DNA from: Castor canadensis | Taxonomy: Eukaryota; Chordata; Mammalia; Rodentia; Castoridae | Direction: 5' to 3' | DNA length: 64,000 nt | Assembly (NCBI RefSeq): GCF_047511655.1 | Contig: NC_133387.1 | Span: 19,338,353-19,402,352, forward strand | Shown: positions 21,960 to 33,740 of the stretch, piece after piece | Layout of the letters: each line of letters opens with the position of its first letter | Position numbering within the stretch: position 1 is the stretch's first letter | The notes under the pieces: model-generated | The model's database searches: none | The model's input: only the letters and a program-made list of their open reading frames with translations | What the model was told of the DNA's origin: nothing | Position numbers and translations under genes: made by a program

Positions 21960-22915
21960 CCTGTGGCAGAGAAGCTAGGACATGCAGATGCCACATTTAT
22001 TTGGTGCAATGAGTAATCACCAGGTTATAATTTCAAGGGATGAAGACTAATAAATGATTTCTATAGATTTTGCTTCTTTATTGTGTACCACTGATTAAAC
22101 TGTGACAAAGAATAAAGACAGGAGAGAAAGGAAGGAAGTATATTCAGGACAGAAGGACATCTCTGCCAAAGGTTCAAAATACCCAGACATTTCCCTGCTG
22201 GTATCTTGTAATTCTTTGCGTGTTGCGTTTTTCCCATAACAAAACCCTAGCCTGCAGCCAGGGCTATTTTATCCCCTCAAAATTCTCTGAACAAAATTAT
22301 CTGGATCCAGTTCTCTATTTTTAACCCCCTTGAATAAATCACTTGATCTGAGTGTGTGAAATATGTTCTGAGCTGTGAGTAGTTTCAGTTATATTGTAGT
22401 CTTTTCAGGTAAATTCAATCCAACATGCATTTATAGAGACCTGTCCATAAAAAAATGGAAAAAAGAGGTTTAGCAGTAGTAATAGATACATTGTCACATA
22501 GCCATAATACACCATGATTCTCTGTGTGATGTGGCTACCACTAGCTATCCAGATAAAAGATGGGAAAAATAATTCCTTCCCTTCTCTTGGGTTGAATGTG
22601 TGTCTGAAGGGTTTTTCTGGAAGTAAAGCAGAGAGAAAAGAAAGAGTATGGGGGGAGAGGAGAGAGAGAGAAAGAGAACTTCAGTTTCTTTTTTATACCC
22701 ACAAACCTACCCTACCCAGCAATTTAAGTCCTAGTTATGTTTCCTAGATTGATCAGGAATGAAGGTAAGTAGCCAAGGCTTTAGGGTGAATGGCTAAAGA
22801 TTTTTGGGCAACATAAATGACCCATGGAAGTGACCAACTATCTAGAAGACTGGGTCAGATATTATGAGGCAAACGCATGTGGCTGCATTTCTAAATGAAT
22901 GGATCTTTACAGATT
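21960..22915. other. Intergenic, no gene seen
   Basis: About 950 bases of mostly unique sequence, with a GA-rich stretch near 22630-22680. The longest frame (77 codons at 22514) shows no coding features. Confidence 0.45.
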
Positions 22916-23112
22916 GCAAAGTACTCCCTTCTCCAAGTCTTGTCTTATTTTAACTCATAGCAACTCAGTAAATGAGGAGTTATTATTTTCCCATTTTACA
23001 GATGAGAAAACTGTAGATCAGACAAGTAAAGTGACTTGACTAAGACTCAAACATGACGCAGCTAGACATAACCTAAGTCATCTGACTTTAATTCCAGTGT
23101 TCTTTCCAAAAG
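22915..23112 (-). repeat. MIR SINE, minus strand
   Basis: attttcccattttacagatg, agaaaactgtagatcag and cagctagacataacc are MIR complement. Confidence 0.75.
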
Positions 23113-23301
23113 ATGAAAGTCAAAGTACATTATAAGGCATGCTAATATTATCTGCACAAAATGGCTCCAGTTGCTAGAATTTGCTTTCATTTTTCCAGAG
23201 TCCCCAAAAGCTGGACTGAAAGGGGTAAAGGGGAAGGAGGAACTATTTGGTTATACCATTGACTTAAGTAAAAGATGCACGCAAATTACAATGCTCTAGA
23301 T

Positions 23302-23382
23302 AAGGTGGGGTACAGCTCAGTGGTAGAGTGCTTGCCTACAATGCATAAGGCCTTGGGTTCAATCTCCAGCACACCCCATAAA
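23302..23382 (+). repeat. ID SINE
   Basis: tacagctcagtggtagagtg, ttgggttcaatctccagcac. Confidence 0.85.
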
Positions 23383-23451
23383 CCTCCAAATTTTAATACT
23401 GTAAATTTTTACCTAACTCATAAAAGAAGAGGTGGCTTTTCTAATTAAAAA

Positions 23452-23530
23452 AGAGCTACAAGTGGTAGAGTGTGCCTAGCATGAGTGAGGCCCTGAATTC
23501 AAACCCCAGCACTGCCAAAAAAAAAGAAGA
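23452..23530 (+). repeat. ID-like SINE
   Basis: caagtggtagagtgtgccta to caaaccccagcactgcc; the A tail passes into the GGAA tract. Confidence 0.9.
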
Positions 23531-23703
23531 AAGAAAGGAAGGCAGGGAGGGAGGAAGGAAGGAAGGAAGGAAGGAAGGAAGGAAGGAAGGAAGGAAGGAA
23601 GGAAGGAAGGAAGGAAGGAAGAAGGAAGGAGGGAAGGAAGGAAGGAAGGAAAGAAAGAAGAAGGAAAAAGGAAGAAGGGAAGAAATGAAGGAAGGAAGGA
23701 AGG
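23531..23703 (+). repeat. (GGAA)n microsatellite
   Basis: About 170 bases, with a near-perfect core of GGAA units at about 23549-23620 and degenerate flanks. It is the extended tail of the SINE at 23452. Spurious Glu/Gly/Arg/Lys-rich frames run through it on both strands. Confidence 0.95.
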
Positions 23704-23784
23704 GCTAGGCAAAATCAACTGCATCAATAACCTCACATTGTTAATCCTGTTTTGACATGCAATACTACTTAATAATCATCACTG

Positions 23785-23960
23785 TAGATGGTGCTTATCA
23801 TGTTCTAGATATTGTTCTATTTTCGATGTGCAAACTCATTTATTCCACACTGTACTCCCATTTTATAGGCAAGGAAATCTGAGGTTCAGAGGGGTAAAGT
23901 AAGTTGCTCAAGGTAACACAACTAGTAAATGATGAAGTCACAATACCAATGCAGAGGTAG
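23785..23960 (-). repeat. MIR SINE, minus strand
   Basis: cccattttataggcaaggaa, tctgaggttcagaggggtaa and cacaactagtaaatgatg. Confidence 0.8.
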
Positions 23961-23999
23961 GCTTCTCTAGGCCACTTAACTGCCTCTTTTGGGGCCTGC

Positions 24000-24252
24000 C
24001 AACTTCCTTCTCAGAACAGCCAGACCTTCCTCTGACCTGGGTTAGGAGGATCCTTCACCCTGTGTTCTTATAACACCTTTCATACCCTCTGTCAAAACAC
24101 TTCACACGTTTTAGGTAAGTGCATCTTAAATGGCCTTTCTCTGCAGTCTCAAGGTTAAGGTGGCAGATGCTGACACTGCCTCATTCACCATTGTATCCCA
24201 AGCAACTGGCTCAATGCCTGGACCTTAGCAGTTGCTTAGTGCATACTTCTTT
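24000..24252 (+). mobile_element. L2 LINE 3' end
   Basis: ctgacctgggttaggaggat ... attgtatcccaagcaactgg, ctcaatgcctggaccttagc and agttgcttagtgcatac follow the L2 3' terminal order. Confidence 0.6.
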
Positions 24253-24254
24253 AA

Positions 24255-24470
24255 TTAATCTAACAAGCTGGGCATGGTTGAGAGGCTAAGAGGGGAAGAT
24301 CACTTGAGCTCAGAAGTTTGAGACCAGCCTGGACAACATAGCAAGACCCTGTTTCCAAAAAAAAAAAAAGCTGGGCTGGTGGAGTAGCTCAAGTGGTAGA
24401 GTGCCAGCCTCACAAGTGTGAGGCCCTGAGTTCAAATCCCAGTACTGCCCAAAAAAAGTTAATCTAACAA
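24255..24470 (+). repeat. B1-ID composite SINE with perfect target-site duplication
   Basis: Flanked by identical 12-base repeats ttaatctaacaa at 24255-24266 and 24459-24470. The B1 half has an internal deletion after agctgggcatggt; the ID-like half is complete. Confidence 0.95.
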
Positions 24471-24471
24471 A

Positions 24472-24695
24472 CACTTCCACAGTGTTTACTATGTGCTTGG
24501 TATTGCTCAAAGAAGAAATATTAAACAACTCTATGAGGTGTGCATTCATAGAGATATGCATTTTATAGAAAAGGAAATTGAAGCACAGAGAAGTTGCATA
24601 ATTTGATCGAGGTCACATAGTAGTAATAAGTAGCAAAGTCAGGATTAAAACCTAGATAGCCTGGCTCCAAAGTCTATGTTCTTAACTACTTAGTT
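24472..24695 (-). repeat. MIR SINE, minus strand
   Basis: cattttatagaaaaggaaat, tgaagcacagagaagttg and ggtcacatagtagtaataag. The SINE at 24255 landed beside it. Confidence 0.75.
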
Positions 24696-25004
24696 GAATG
24701 AATACAAGATGAATGAATGGATGAATGGAGTAATTAAATATCTGTGTGCAACATGTAATCTGCACTGTTATTCTGGGATTGCTGTTCCGTAGGTTTTCGT
24801 GGCCAATTAGTTTTCTCAGTGACCTCTTGATAGCTTCCTTTTAGGCTTGGGTTGGTTATTTTTCACTGCCCTTCCCCATTGGAAAACTATGTACATTACA
24901 ATTGCCCCTTGGCTGAATGAAAGACCACACATTGCTGTCTCACTTGCTTTGCTCTTTATTTAATTTCTACAAAAGTCTCAAGGTGGAAATAGTCATTTAA
25001 CAGT

Positions 25005-25193
25005 GGGTGCCAGTGGCTCATACCTGTAACCCTAGCATCTTGGGAGGCAGAGATCAGAAAGATCATGGTTCAAAGCCAGCCCAGACAAATATTTTGTGAG
25101 ACCCTAGCTCAAAACAACCCATCATGAAAAGGATGGTGGAGTGGCTCAAGGTGTAGGCCCTGAGTTCTAACCCAGTACTGAAAAGAAAAAAAA
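25005..25193 (+). repeat. B1-dID composite SINE
   Basis: Third copy with the deleted ID half (ggctcaaggtgtaggccctg). Confidence 0.9.
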
Positions 25194-25489
25194 GTAGTCA
25201 TCTAAATCTTTGGAAAAGAGCTGACAAACGGATTCTCATAACATTGTTAGATGTCGGGAATATCAAATGAGAAAAAAGTCTAAAAGTATTATTTTGTTTC
25301 CAAACCTGCAGCGTTATTTTGCTGAAATCACTAAGAATCCAAGTAAATTGAGAAAAGTATTCAGACAAAATTATATATATATATATATTTAAAATATTTG
25401 AACAGGAACTTCTGTTATGACATTTTGTACAACTTACTGCATACTTGATTTGTTCTACAAAACTCCTACCATGAAAATAAGACCTTTGG

Positions 25490-25563
25490 GGGCTGGGGTT
25501 ATAGCTTAATAGTAGAGCATGTTTCTAGCATGTGCAAGGAATGGGCTTTCACCAGCACTGAGA
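25490..25563 (+). repeat. ID SINE
   Basis: gggggctggggttatagctt to caccagcactgag; a GGA-rich tail follows to about 25590. Confidence 0.8.
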
Positions 25564-25587
25564 GGAGGGGGAGGAGGAGGAAAAGGA

Positions 25588-25714
25588 GGAGAGACAGGGT
25601 CTCACTATGTATCCCAGGCTGGCTTCAAACTTGCTGTGAGACCGGACGGGCCTAGAACTCATGATGCTCCTGTCTCAGCCTCCCAAGGTTTAGAATTACA
25701 GTCATGCCCTATAA
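25588..25714 (-). repeat. B1 SINE, minus strand
   Basis: gagacagggtctcactatgt, atcccaggctggcttcaaac and cctcccaaggtttagaatta. It faces the ID copy just to its left. Confidence 0.85.
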
Positions 25715-26670
25715 CATCTGACTTAATTTTCAGTTCTTTTTATTGGTATGTCAAGAACTTGGAATGAGAAAATCACACAGAACTGTGCTCTCAATGACAG
25801 AGCAAGAGTTATTATTATCAGGTTTATGTTATTTTTATCAGGCTTATATTTTCTTTTACCTATTCTCATCAGAAGATCTGAACTCTGCTTACAGCAAATG
25901 AGCCACTTCAACGGGGAACACTTGTCCTGTAGCTGCTCAATAGATATTTGTTGAACAAATGAATGACATAGAAAGGAAGATACAGTTAGATATCCAATTC
26001 TGTGTTCTAGAATGACTCTTTAAGAATACAAATCAGAGATACTGGGTTTGATCTCCAGTACAGAAAAAAAAATTTAATGCATATGAGCATCTCCAAATAG
26101 ATTGAAATGCAACCAAAGGTCTTGTTTTCATCAAAATTTTCAGTGGCAACCAAACTGAAATGAAAAATCAGAAAGTAATTAAACTATGCCTAAATTGTCT
26201 TTACATGGAGTAATATATTAAGATCTTTCTGATGAATAATAAATTATTACTTTTCATCTATGTCTTTGGATTTCCCCTTAGTAGAAATAATTTATGTCAC
26301 TTTGGGGCATATTGAGTGTACAGTGCAAAGAATGATTCTTTCTCCAGAGACAGTCATTATTATGAGTTTCCTTGTATCTTTCTGGAGATATTCTTTGCTG
26401 ATATGAATTTTTCACAAATGATAATATCCTATACACTTACTCCGAGCCCATTTCTTTTTCATCTCTCAGGATATGTTGGTGATGGTTCCATAACAGTAAA
26501 TATAAATTTGCATTATTCTTTTAAATAACTGTATAGCTCAAACAATAAATATTTTAGAGAGAAATAACATTTACATAAACACTAAAAAGAAGTCACTCTG
26601 AAACCTTATTTGGGCTACTTATTTCCAAATTTAAAAATATGTGGCACTTTAGGGAAACAAAATATAAGAG
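25715..26670. other. Intergenic, no gene seen
   Basis: Unique sequence with an L2/MIR tail (tgctcaatagatatttgttg) near 25935 and an ID remnant at about 26030-26073 (actgggtttgatctccagta). Confidence 0.5.
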
Positions 26671-26800
26671 AACCGGGTGTGGTAGTTCATACCTATAATC
26701 CTACTCCTCAGGAGGCTGAGGCAGGAGGATCATGAGTTCCAGGCTAGCCTGGGACACAGCAAAACCCTGTGTCAGAAAGCAAAAAATAAATAAAATATAT
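26671..26800 (+). repeat. B1 SINE
   Basis: ccgggtgtggtagttcatac, aggaggctgaggcaggagga and gctagcctgggacac, then an (at)n-rich tail. Confidence 0.9.
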
Positions 26801-27359
26801 ATGTGTATATATAATAGAAATTAGAGGCTCATAGCATATTAGATTCCAGGTAATGAATTTCTCTCTTTACTGGTAGAATGGTTTAAGAGTTAAGTGAGAT
26901 GTTCAGATAGCAGAATGAAATAGCTGAAGAGAAATAACTTTAGCTACGTGTACAAATTTGTCCAGAGTCAAACAGCCTTAAGCCTGGAAAAAGTATAGCA
27001 TATAGGACTGTAAATCTGAAATGATTAAGGCTGGGAGAAGAGTCTTTACCATGAAAATACAAGTTCAAATGGTGTTGAAGAGAAACCAGACAAAGCAAAA
27101 AGTGGAGAACAGTGGCGAGGCAGTGACAATGGAACTAAAGGGTAAGTCATGATGAAAAAGAAATAATAATTATTTTTGCATGGTATTCCAGAGTATGGCC
27201 ACACAATGATGGGCCCAAATAGGGTCAGCATGAAATCTAAGCTGCTTTGCAAATGTGACTCTGCACCTCAATCCATGGTCAATCCCAATCCTTCCACCTC
27301 CTCAGGCAAAAGACTTAGAGGAGAATTAGCCAAAGGAAGCAGACAGCAATAAAGATGGT

Positions 27360-27429
27360 AATCAAGTTGAGAGAAGGGAAGGAAAGGGAAGGGGAGGGGA
27401 GGGAATGGAGAGAAGGAGAGAGAGAGAGG

Positions 27430-27472
<43 letters not shown>
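27360..27472 (+). repeat. GGGGA and (GA)n microsatellite
   Basis: Purine run: GGAAG/GGGGA units to about 27410, then GA dinucleotides to 27472. It generates Ser-Leu-rich spurious frames on the minus strand. Confidence 0.95.
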
Positions 27473-27473
<1 letters not shown>

Positions 27474-27589
27474 AATATGCCAGTAAATATTGTGTGCATT
27501 TCTGGATGGTGAAAGTATAAGCATGACATAGGCTTTTTGTAATCAGATACTTTTTCTAGGACTCGGAGTGAGTGACACAAGGATGAAGG

Positions 27590-27865
27590 AAGAGCCAGTC
27601 AGGTTTTACCTGTGGCAACATGCAACATATATAACAGTGCCATTTCAGCCATGCAGTGAAGGACATGATGCCACTGACATTTGACCTGCTGTCCAGACAT
27701 CTCTAGTTGACAGTCTTCTGGTTCCTACATGTTTTGTACTGCTGGCTCTCCACTTCCTAGCCAATTCTGGAAGTCATCCAAGATCCTTCTAATATATTTT
27801 CTAGTTATGTTAGCCAGGGCTCATTGTTCTTTGTTTTCAAGAACCCTGACTAATAAAGCAAGTAG
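27590..27865 (+). mobile_element. Possible MaLR/ERVL-type LTR fragment
   Basis: Ends with tgttttcaagaaccctgact then aataaagca, typical of the 3' part of several rodent ERVL/MaLR LTRs. The 5' part is not clear. Confidence 0.4.
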
Positions 27866-29795
27866 GAAGGCAAGTAAGAAACTTCAGCTGGAACCACCCT
27901 CTGACAGAAGTAAGCATACAGGCAGAGTTTCCCCCCAGAACTAGGTGTTAATTGGCATAACCTTTAACACTGGGGTGTAGATTTGATTTCCTCATGGAAA
28001 CCACATAAGTATAAAAGCAAATCAAAAGCAGATAAACCTACATTGGTCTCTAGGAATTAGATAACACTCTTTTTTTTTTGGTAAGGTTACCACAGCTCTT
28101 AAAGTATAAGTGTCTGAATCATTTTTTCTCTAACAAATAGGAAATAATTTAGTGCAAGAATGGGTAAGTGCAGAGAATCAAGAGGAAGCAAGTGAAAACA
28201 TCCAAGCAAAGTTGCCAAGTTCAGTTTCGCTGTCCAAAGAAAGCTTGGTGTAGAGGTGGCAAAAAATCTATGATTTGGAAGTGGTAAAATACCATGAGCA
28301 AGCTAACATGATTTTTTTGTGACTGTAGCAAAGAGGAAGTTGAGTCTTTGCACTTCATCCATTCGTAAAATGAACTCATTTGCTTTCCTCACTACTGTAT
28401 ATTCAATGGTACCTGACACACTGTAGGTCTTCCATATGTATTTGTTGAAAGAATGTCACTTGGGCTTTGAATCCAGACCTGTCTAACTCCCAAACTTATG
28501 TTCTTAATCATTGACTATAATATCTAATTCCTAGATCCAGCAAGAGGAATTGCTCATGATTTTTCTGCCTGCCAAGCCATGTAAAGGAGCCCACCACGGC
28601 TGCTGTTGCTCAGTAAGCTGTCACTTGTTCTGGTTGCTACCTCCTCCCTCTCTGGGCATCATCATGGAGGATATGCTAGATTTTTCAATGTGCCAAAGTT
28701 CCTCCAATTCTGGGTAAATGTGTTTTGGATGCCATGCTTTATAAGTGAATATGAAGGACACGATGCTTGTACACCAATGTCACACAGAGATTTCAGGGAA
28801 ATTGCTTGTTCAGTGTTGACTCATAGCTCTAATTTCCTCCTGTCCCCACTACATACACCTGTACTTGGATGCCCACATTACTCAGATGTTAGTTTATGGA
28901 GCTAAGTGAGTTATGTGAGCTAAGAAACAAATCTGAGTAAGAAACTGACTCAATATCCCCTGCCACTCCAATGACTAAGGCTTTGTTATAATCTTGTATA
29001 CTAGGTCCTTCCCCAAAGACTCCTCTCTCCCAGGAGATTTCTTGGGGTCTTCTATAGGTAGACTTCTGGTGGCTGTCCTTCAGTCTCTCAAGAGGTGATC
29101 AGAATTGGGTGAATCTCAGCAGTGAGCAAAAATGAGATTCTCTGTGAGGCCTGGATTTCCTCTTTGACAAATTAGCAGTTTCAAGTATATATAACAAATT
29201 CTTTTTTAACTATCATGCAATAAAATCAACAAGATGAAAAAAATTAGGGCATGTTACCACTTTCTATGAATACACATAAAAGGAAAAATGATACTGATAG
29301 AGAAAGCTGGCCAGTGGTTATTGAGGCTGGTGGTGGGGAGAGAGAGACAGCATAAAAGGGCAAAAGGACACTTACCAAGGTAAAGGAACAATCCCATATC
29401 TTGACTGTGGTAAGGGTTATGTGATTGTTTCCCTGATGAAACCTGATAGCATGGAGTTCTTCAAAAACAGGCCCTAAAGAAAGGACTTGGATGAAGGCAG
29501 TTATATGGGAAATAATCTCAAGAAGTACATGGAAGTATGGAAAGTGAGGCAAAGAAGAGAGAAAACTACTGATGCCACAGAGGTAGCTGGTGCTGAATCC
29601 TGCTGAGGACCCTCTGAGCTACCATGTGCAAAACACCTCAGCACTGACCCATGAAGAAGACTGGGAGACTGGGGTATTTCTTCACTCATTCCCAACCCTT
29701 TTTATTTGAAGGTTTTTCCTGGTGCATTAACACCCCCATGCTCCTAGTTTGTTCCAGCCTGCAGTCAACTCATGTAGTGTAGAAGAGTCAGACAT
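27866..29795. other. Intergenic, SINE-free, no gene seen
   Basis: About 1.9 kb without a recognisable B1 or ID copy. A MIR or L2 tail fragment lies near 28385-28460 (gtatttgttgaaagaatg). No splice-flanked frame or other signal. Confidence 0.45.
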
Positions 29796-29797
29796 AG

Positions 29798-29984
29798 TGT
29801 GTTAGTCTGCTTTCCATCACTGTGACAACATACCTGAGATAATTGGTTTGTAAAGAGGAAAGGTTTTTTCCTGACTTGCAGTTTCCAAGGTTTCAACTCA
29901 TCACTTTGCACTTGTGGCAAGGCAGCACATCATGGTGGGGACCATGTAGTGGAGCAAAGCTGCTCATCTCATAGCAGTGAGGAA

Positions 29985-30031
<47 letters not shown>

Positions 30032-30203
30032 GAGGGGCTAGGGTCCCAATCCCCTCCAAGGGCACACCCTCAATCACCTAACTTCCTTCTACTAGGCCCT
30101 ACCTCCAAAAGGTTCCCCCTCAAAGCACAACAGGCTGGAGTAAGGGCCTAAGCCTTTAACACAGAGGCTTTTGGGAGATATTTAAGATGTAAACCATAGC
30201 ATA
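29798..30203 (-). mobile_element. MaLR (MST/THE1-type) LTR, minus strand
   Basis: The plus strand starts tagtgtgttagtctgctttc, continues gacaacatacctgagataat and ends near gtaaaccatagca, the complement of an MST-type LTR. A (GA)n tract sits inside it. It faces the related LTR at 13.23 kb. Confidence 0.8.
29989..30027 (+). repeat. (GA)n microsatellite
   Basis: About 19 GA units inside the MaLR LTR, replacing part of its middle. Confidence 0.95.
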
Positions 30204-30349
30204 TAGGGAAGCCAGGAACTGTCTGAATCAGTAGCAGCTGCAGTGAACTCCAGTGGGCTAACAGGACTTGGGGCAGAACATCAGTGGCATTCATAACTTA
30301 CCAATATCAGACAAAGTTCTCAGTGGAAAATAACAAAAATATTTAACTC

Positions 30350-30475
30350 TGGTAGTATACACCTGTAATCCCAGCACTCAGAAGTCTGATTCAGGAGGAT
30401 CATGAGTTTAAGATCAGCCTGGGCTACATAAAAAGTCCCTGACTCAAAAAACAAAGCAAGACAAACAAAAAAATT
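30350..30475 (+). repeat. B1 SINE
   Basis: acacctgtaatcccagcact and aagatcagcctgggctacat. Confidence 0.85.
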
Positions 30476-30943
30476 TAACTCAAAAAAAAGTTCTCAAAAG
30501 AAAATATCTTGGCTCATAGAATCATATGATCAGATCAAGGCACTTAAATAATGCCATCAGGCCTTTCTCCATCTTTCAGATCTAATCCCTTTTGTGTGTG
30601 CTTTGTGGCAACAAAATGATTGCTGAAAGCTTTTGGGTCTACAGCATCCAGACTCAGCATTGATGCAAATGAGAACATCTCTTTCTGAAAGATCTTACAT
30701 AAGTCTCTAGAATAGCTGTGATTGGACTAACTTGGATCACTTACTTCTAAACCAAGGGGTCAAAGAGTTAGAAAGATGCTAGTTGGGTGAGGCTTACTCT
30801 TAGGTCAACATTAAACTTTCATAGTGGCTCAGGGGCTTGGGTTCTTTGGCTAGGACATAGTCACATGTTCCATGTCTGGTGGCTCCATTAGTTGAACCAC
30901 AGGAATGCTGAAAGTAAAAATTATGTTACGGGGAAATTATAAG

Positions 30944-31060
30944 AGCCAGGTGTTGTAGTGTATACCTGTAATCCCAGCACTCTGAAGGCAAAAGCAAGTG
31001 GTTGAAGGGTTCAAGGCCAGCTTGAGCTCCAAAGCAAGATATTGTCTTAAAAAACCAAGG
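30944..31060 (+). repeat. B1 SINE
   Basis: gtatacctgtaatcccagca and gttcaaggccagcttgagct. First of four SINEs in a 500-base cluster. Confidence 0.85.
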
Positions 31061-31063
31061 ATT

Positions 31064-31150
31064 GGGGCTGGGGGATGTAGCTCAGTGGTTAAATGTTTGC
31101 CTGGCATGCATGAGGCTTTGGCTTTGACCCCCAGTCCAAAAAAACCCCCA
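31064..31150 (+). repeat. ID SINE
   Basis: gctgggggatgtagctcagt and gctttgacccccag. Confidence 0.85.
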
Positions 31151-31152
31151 AT

Positions 31153-31241
31153 GGCTAGGGTTGTAATTTAGTGGTAGAGTGCTTGTCTAGCATGTACAAG
31201 ACCCTGAGTTCAATCCCTGGCATTGCAAAAAAAAAAAATCA
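31153..31241 (+). repeat. ID SINE
   Basis: ggctagggttgtaatttagt, gagttcaatccctggcattg and an A12-type tail. Confidence 0.85.
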
Positions 31242-31344
31242 GAAAGAATGTGTGGCAAGCAAAATCCATGATTTTTATATCAATGTATCTTAAAATTTCA
31301 CATGCACATTAAAGACCTAGTTTTCATGTTAAAAATATAATCAA

Positions 31345-31437
31345 GGGCCAGGGATGTGGCTTAAGTGGTAGAGTGCGTGCCTAGCAAGCATGAGACCGTG
31401 AGTTCAAACCCCAGTACTGGGCGAAATAAAAACAAAT
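31345..31437 (+). repeat. ID-like SINE
   Basis: gggatgtggcttaagtggta, gcctagcaagcatgagaccg and caaaccccagtactggg. Confidence 0.9.
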
Positions 31438-31559
31438 TACGAAAAAACACAATTCAATGGGACCTGAGATTCTTCATGGGAAACAAGTGTGGTGCCAGTG
31501 ATGCTGGTTCACAGGACACTGTGTGAGAAACAGGACTCTGTCCACACAGCTAAAACATA

Positions 31560-32110
31560 CATTATTATTTCTTTACTACTTTCATACTGCTAGTTCTTCC
31601 TGTTATCTGACTCAGTTCTCACCTCTTCCTGTTCCTCTCAATCTCTTCCACTGATTCCTTTAGCATTTCTACTCTCTGATCAACAAATATCTTCAATAGC
31701 TTTCCAGATCATTCTCTGTATTTACCACTCTTAACCAAAATATGGATATGTACCAAGAATACCGTATCATGGTAGACAGAAGGTGCTTATTTTATTACAC
31801 TCCAAATTTTTCAGGGAACGGAGGTAGCAGCATGGTGTCCTTCTTGTTCCCTATTTTTATTTTCAGACTTTTATTGATTCTTCCTTTCATAAGCCTCTCT
31901 GTCTCTTCGGAATTCATGAAAATTGGCTGTATCATCCTTTCTCCCTATTCTTTAATGACATCTTATACTATCCTTCTCATTCTTCATCTACTTGCTCACT
32001 GTTTTTCTATCCAATATAACTCCTATCGTGTGAATTCTGTTCCTTGACCTTCTCACCTCAATGAGCATTTTCTTCATTCTACCTGAGCCCCCCACCCCAA
32101 GTCACACCTG
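31560..32110. other. Pyrimidine-rich intergenic stretch
   Basis: Weakly resembles L2 ORF2 3' sequence in style but has no firm anchor words. The 101-codon frame at 31742-32047 is hydrophobic because of T-rich composition and is not supported as a gene. Confidence 0.35.
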
Positions 32111-32168
32111 CAAATGACTGGAAATTGCTATGGATCCAAAAGTATGTTAGTTGATTATGGTTGCCAAA

Positions 32169-32393
32169 ACAAGCTTTTATTTATTTTTTCTTTTGGGGGG
32201 CGTTTGAACTCAGGGCTTTACACTTGCAAAGCAGATGCTGTACTGCTTGAACCATCCGTTTTGCTTAGTTATTTTGGAGATGGGGTCTTGCAAACTATTT
32301 GTTCAGGCTGCCTTAAACCACAGTCCTCCCAATTTCATCTTCCCAAGTAGCTAGGATTACAGGTATGAACCACTGGCACCTGGCTACAAGCTT
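32169..32393 (-). repeat. B1-ID composite SINE, minus strand, with TSD
   Basis: Composite of the cttgcaaagca subfamily between direct repeats acaagctt at 32169-32176 and 32386-32393. Confidence 0.9.
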
Positions 32394-32749
32394 ACTTCAA
32401 GGGACATCTGTGTGGCAGAACTTCCTGTAGCAGTCTACCCCTTGTGCTACAAAGACCCACTACCTCATATATGTTCAGAGAACAACTCTTCCTTATTTCC
32501 TGTGAGCCTCTGTTCCTGAAGGCAAACTTAGAACAGGGGGGTTAATAGGAAGAAATCCAACCCCCATTGCTGCATTTGACCCCAAGAATGCAACAGATTT
32601 TCATTCTCTCCTTCCTCTGCTATCCATGTTAAACTGTCACCCTCAGCCGTTATCTTGGCTGGTCTTTTTTTTTTTATAATTGCTTTAGGCAATATTTTAA
32701 TATAAACTATGATGATAAGTTAATATATCTCTGAAACATTCTTTTTTTA

Positions 32750-33425
32750 AATTGTTGTGCTGGGTGGGGGTACATTGTGGCATTTACAAAAGGCTTTCCT
32801 CAATGTGTAATTAAAGCTTCCATTTCTGAAGAGTCTGAGCTCTCTATAATTGTAACCTCCTTCAGTCAGGATGGCTGCATGTGTCCACTCACAATCAAAA
32901 CTGGGCATGAAAGTATCAAGATTGCCCCAAGTGTTCCACATATATCTCCCTACACCCCTGTTTTGTGAAAGCAACCACCTCCTGGTGATCAGGTCAGTTA
33001 CCCCATGGAGATGGAACTCTTCTCACCTTTGATTTCTGGTCACAAGGAATTCAAAGTGTGCTGGTAGCAGCAGTAGTTTATAGGTCATTGGGACCCTTGC
33101 TAGATCCTCTGGAAAGCAAGTGGCTTTTTTAGGTACCTTCCAGTGCCCAACATTGCAAGATGGAAGCTTAAAATCCAAATTGGGTCATGGGGAGTGACGG
33201 TAAATGTGGCCATTCTTGCTTTCACCCTTATTTCCTGGACCTATATATTCTTCCTACTAGGGACATTGTGCCAATGGTGATTTAACATAGATTCTGCGTC
33301 CAGAAGAATAGCATCCTCCCTTTACAAAGTATGGTCTCTGAGCTTGTGTTTAAACTGTGCCATCAGTGCCTTACGAGGTTGACTGATCCTGAATGGTGTG
33401 ATAGCTCTCTGCAGCAGTTTCTCTT
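32750..33425. other. Unresolved sequence, possible old ERV interior
   Basis: About 670 bases free of SINEs with balanced composition. A 75-codon minus-strand frame (32747-32974) and a 63-codon plus-strand frame overlap. It feels like eroded ERVL/MaLR interior by composition and context, but I have no motif to prove that. Confidence 0.25.
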
Positions 33426-33469
33426 TAAAAAAAGAGAACTGTGTACCTCTGTGGCTGACACAATATTCA

Positions 33470-33740
33470 AACTACTAAAAACCACAGACAACTTTTGACT
33501 CAGAATTCATATCCAGGGAAATGAGTGCATATCTTTCAAAAATAATGTCAATGTAAATAAAGCCTTCTTAAATTAACAAAAGGTGAGAGAATTAATTGAC
33601 AGCAGACTTACGTTACAAGAAATGTTAAAGGAAGTTCTTCAAGTGTTTGCATGATACATGGTAGACATTCATATCTATCCAAATGAGTAAGAGCTCAACA
33701 AAGGGTAACATGAAGATAATTATGAAATATGTGTTCTTCT
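33470..33740 (+). mobile_element. Ancient L1 fragment
   Basis: aaattaacaaaaggtgagag, ttacaagaaatgttaaagga and agttcttcaa are shared with old mammalian L1M elements. Confidence 0.6.

Noticed and set aside
23472..23736. Glu/Gly/Arg/Lys- and Phe/Leu/Pro/Ser-rich frames
   Set aside because: Translations of the GGAA microsatellite on either strand.
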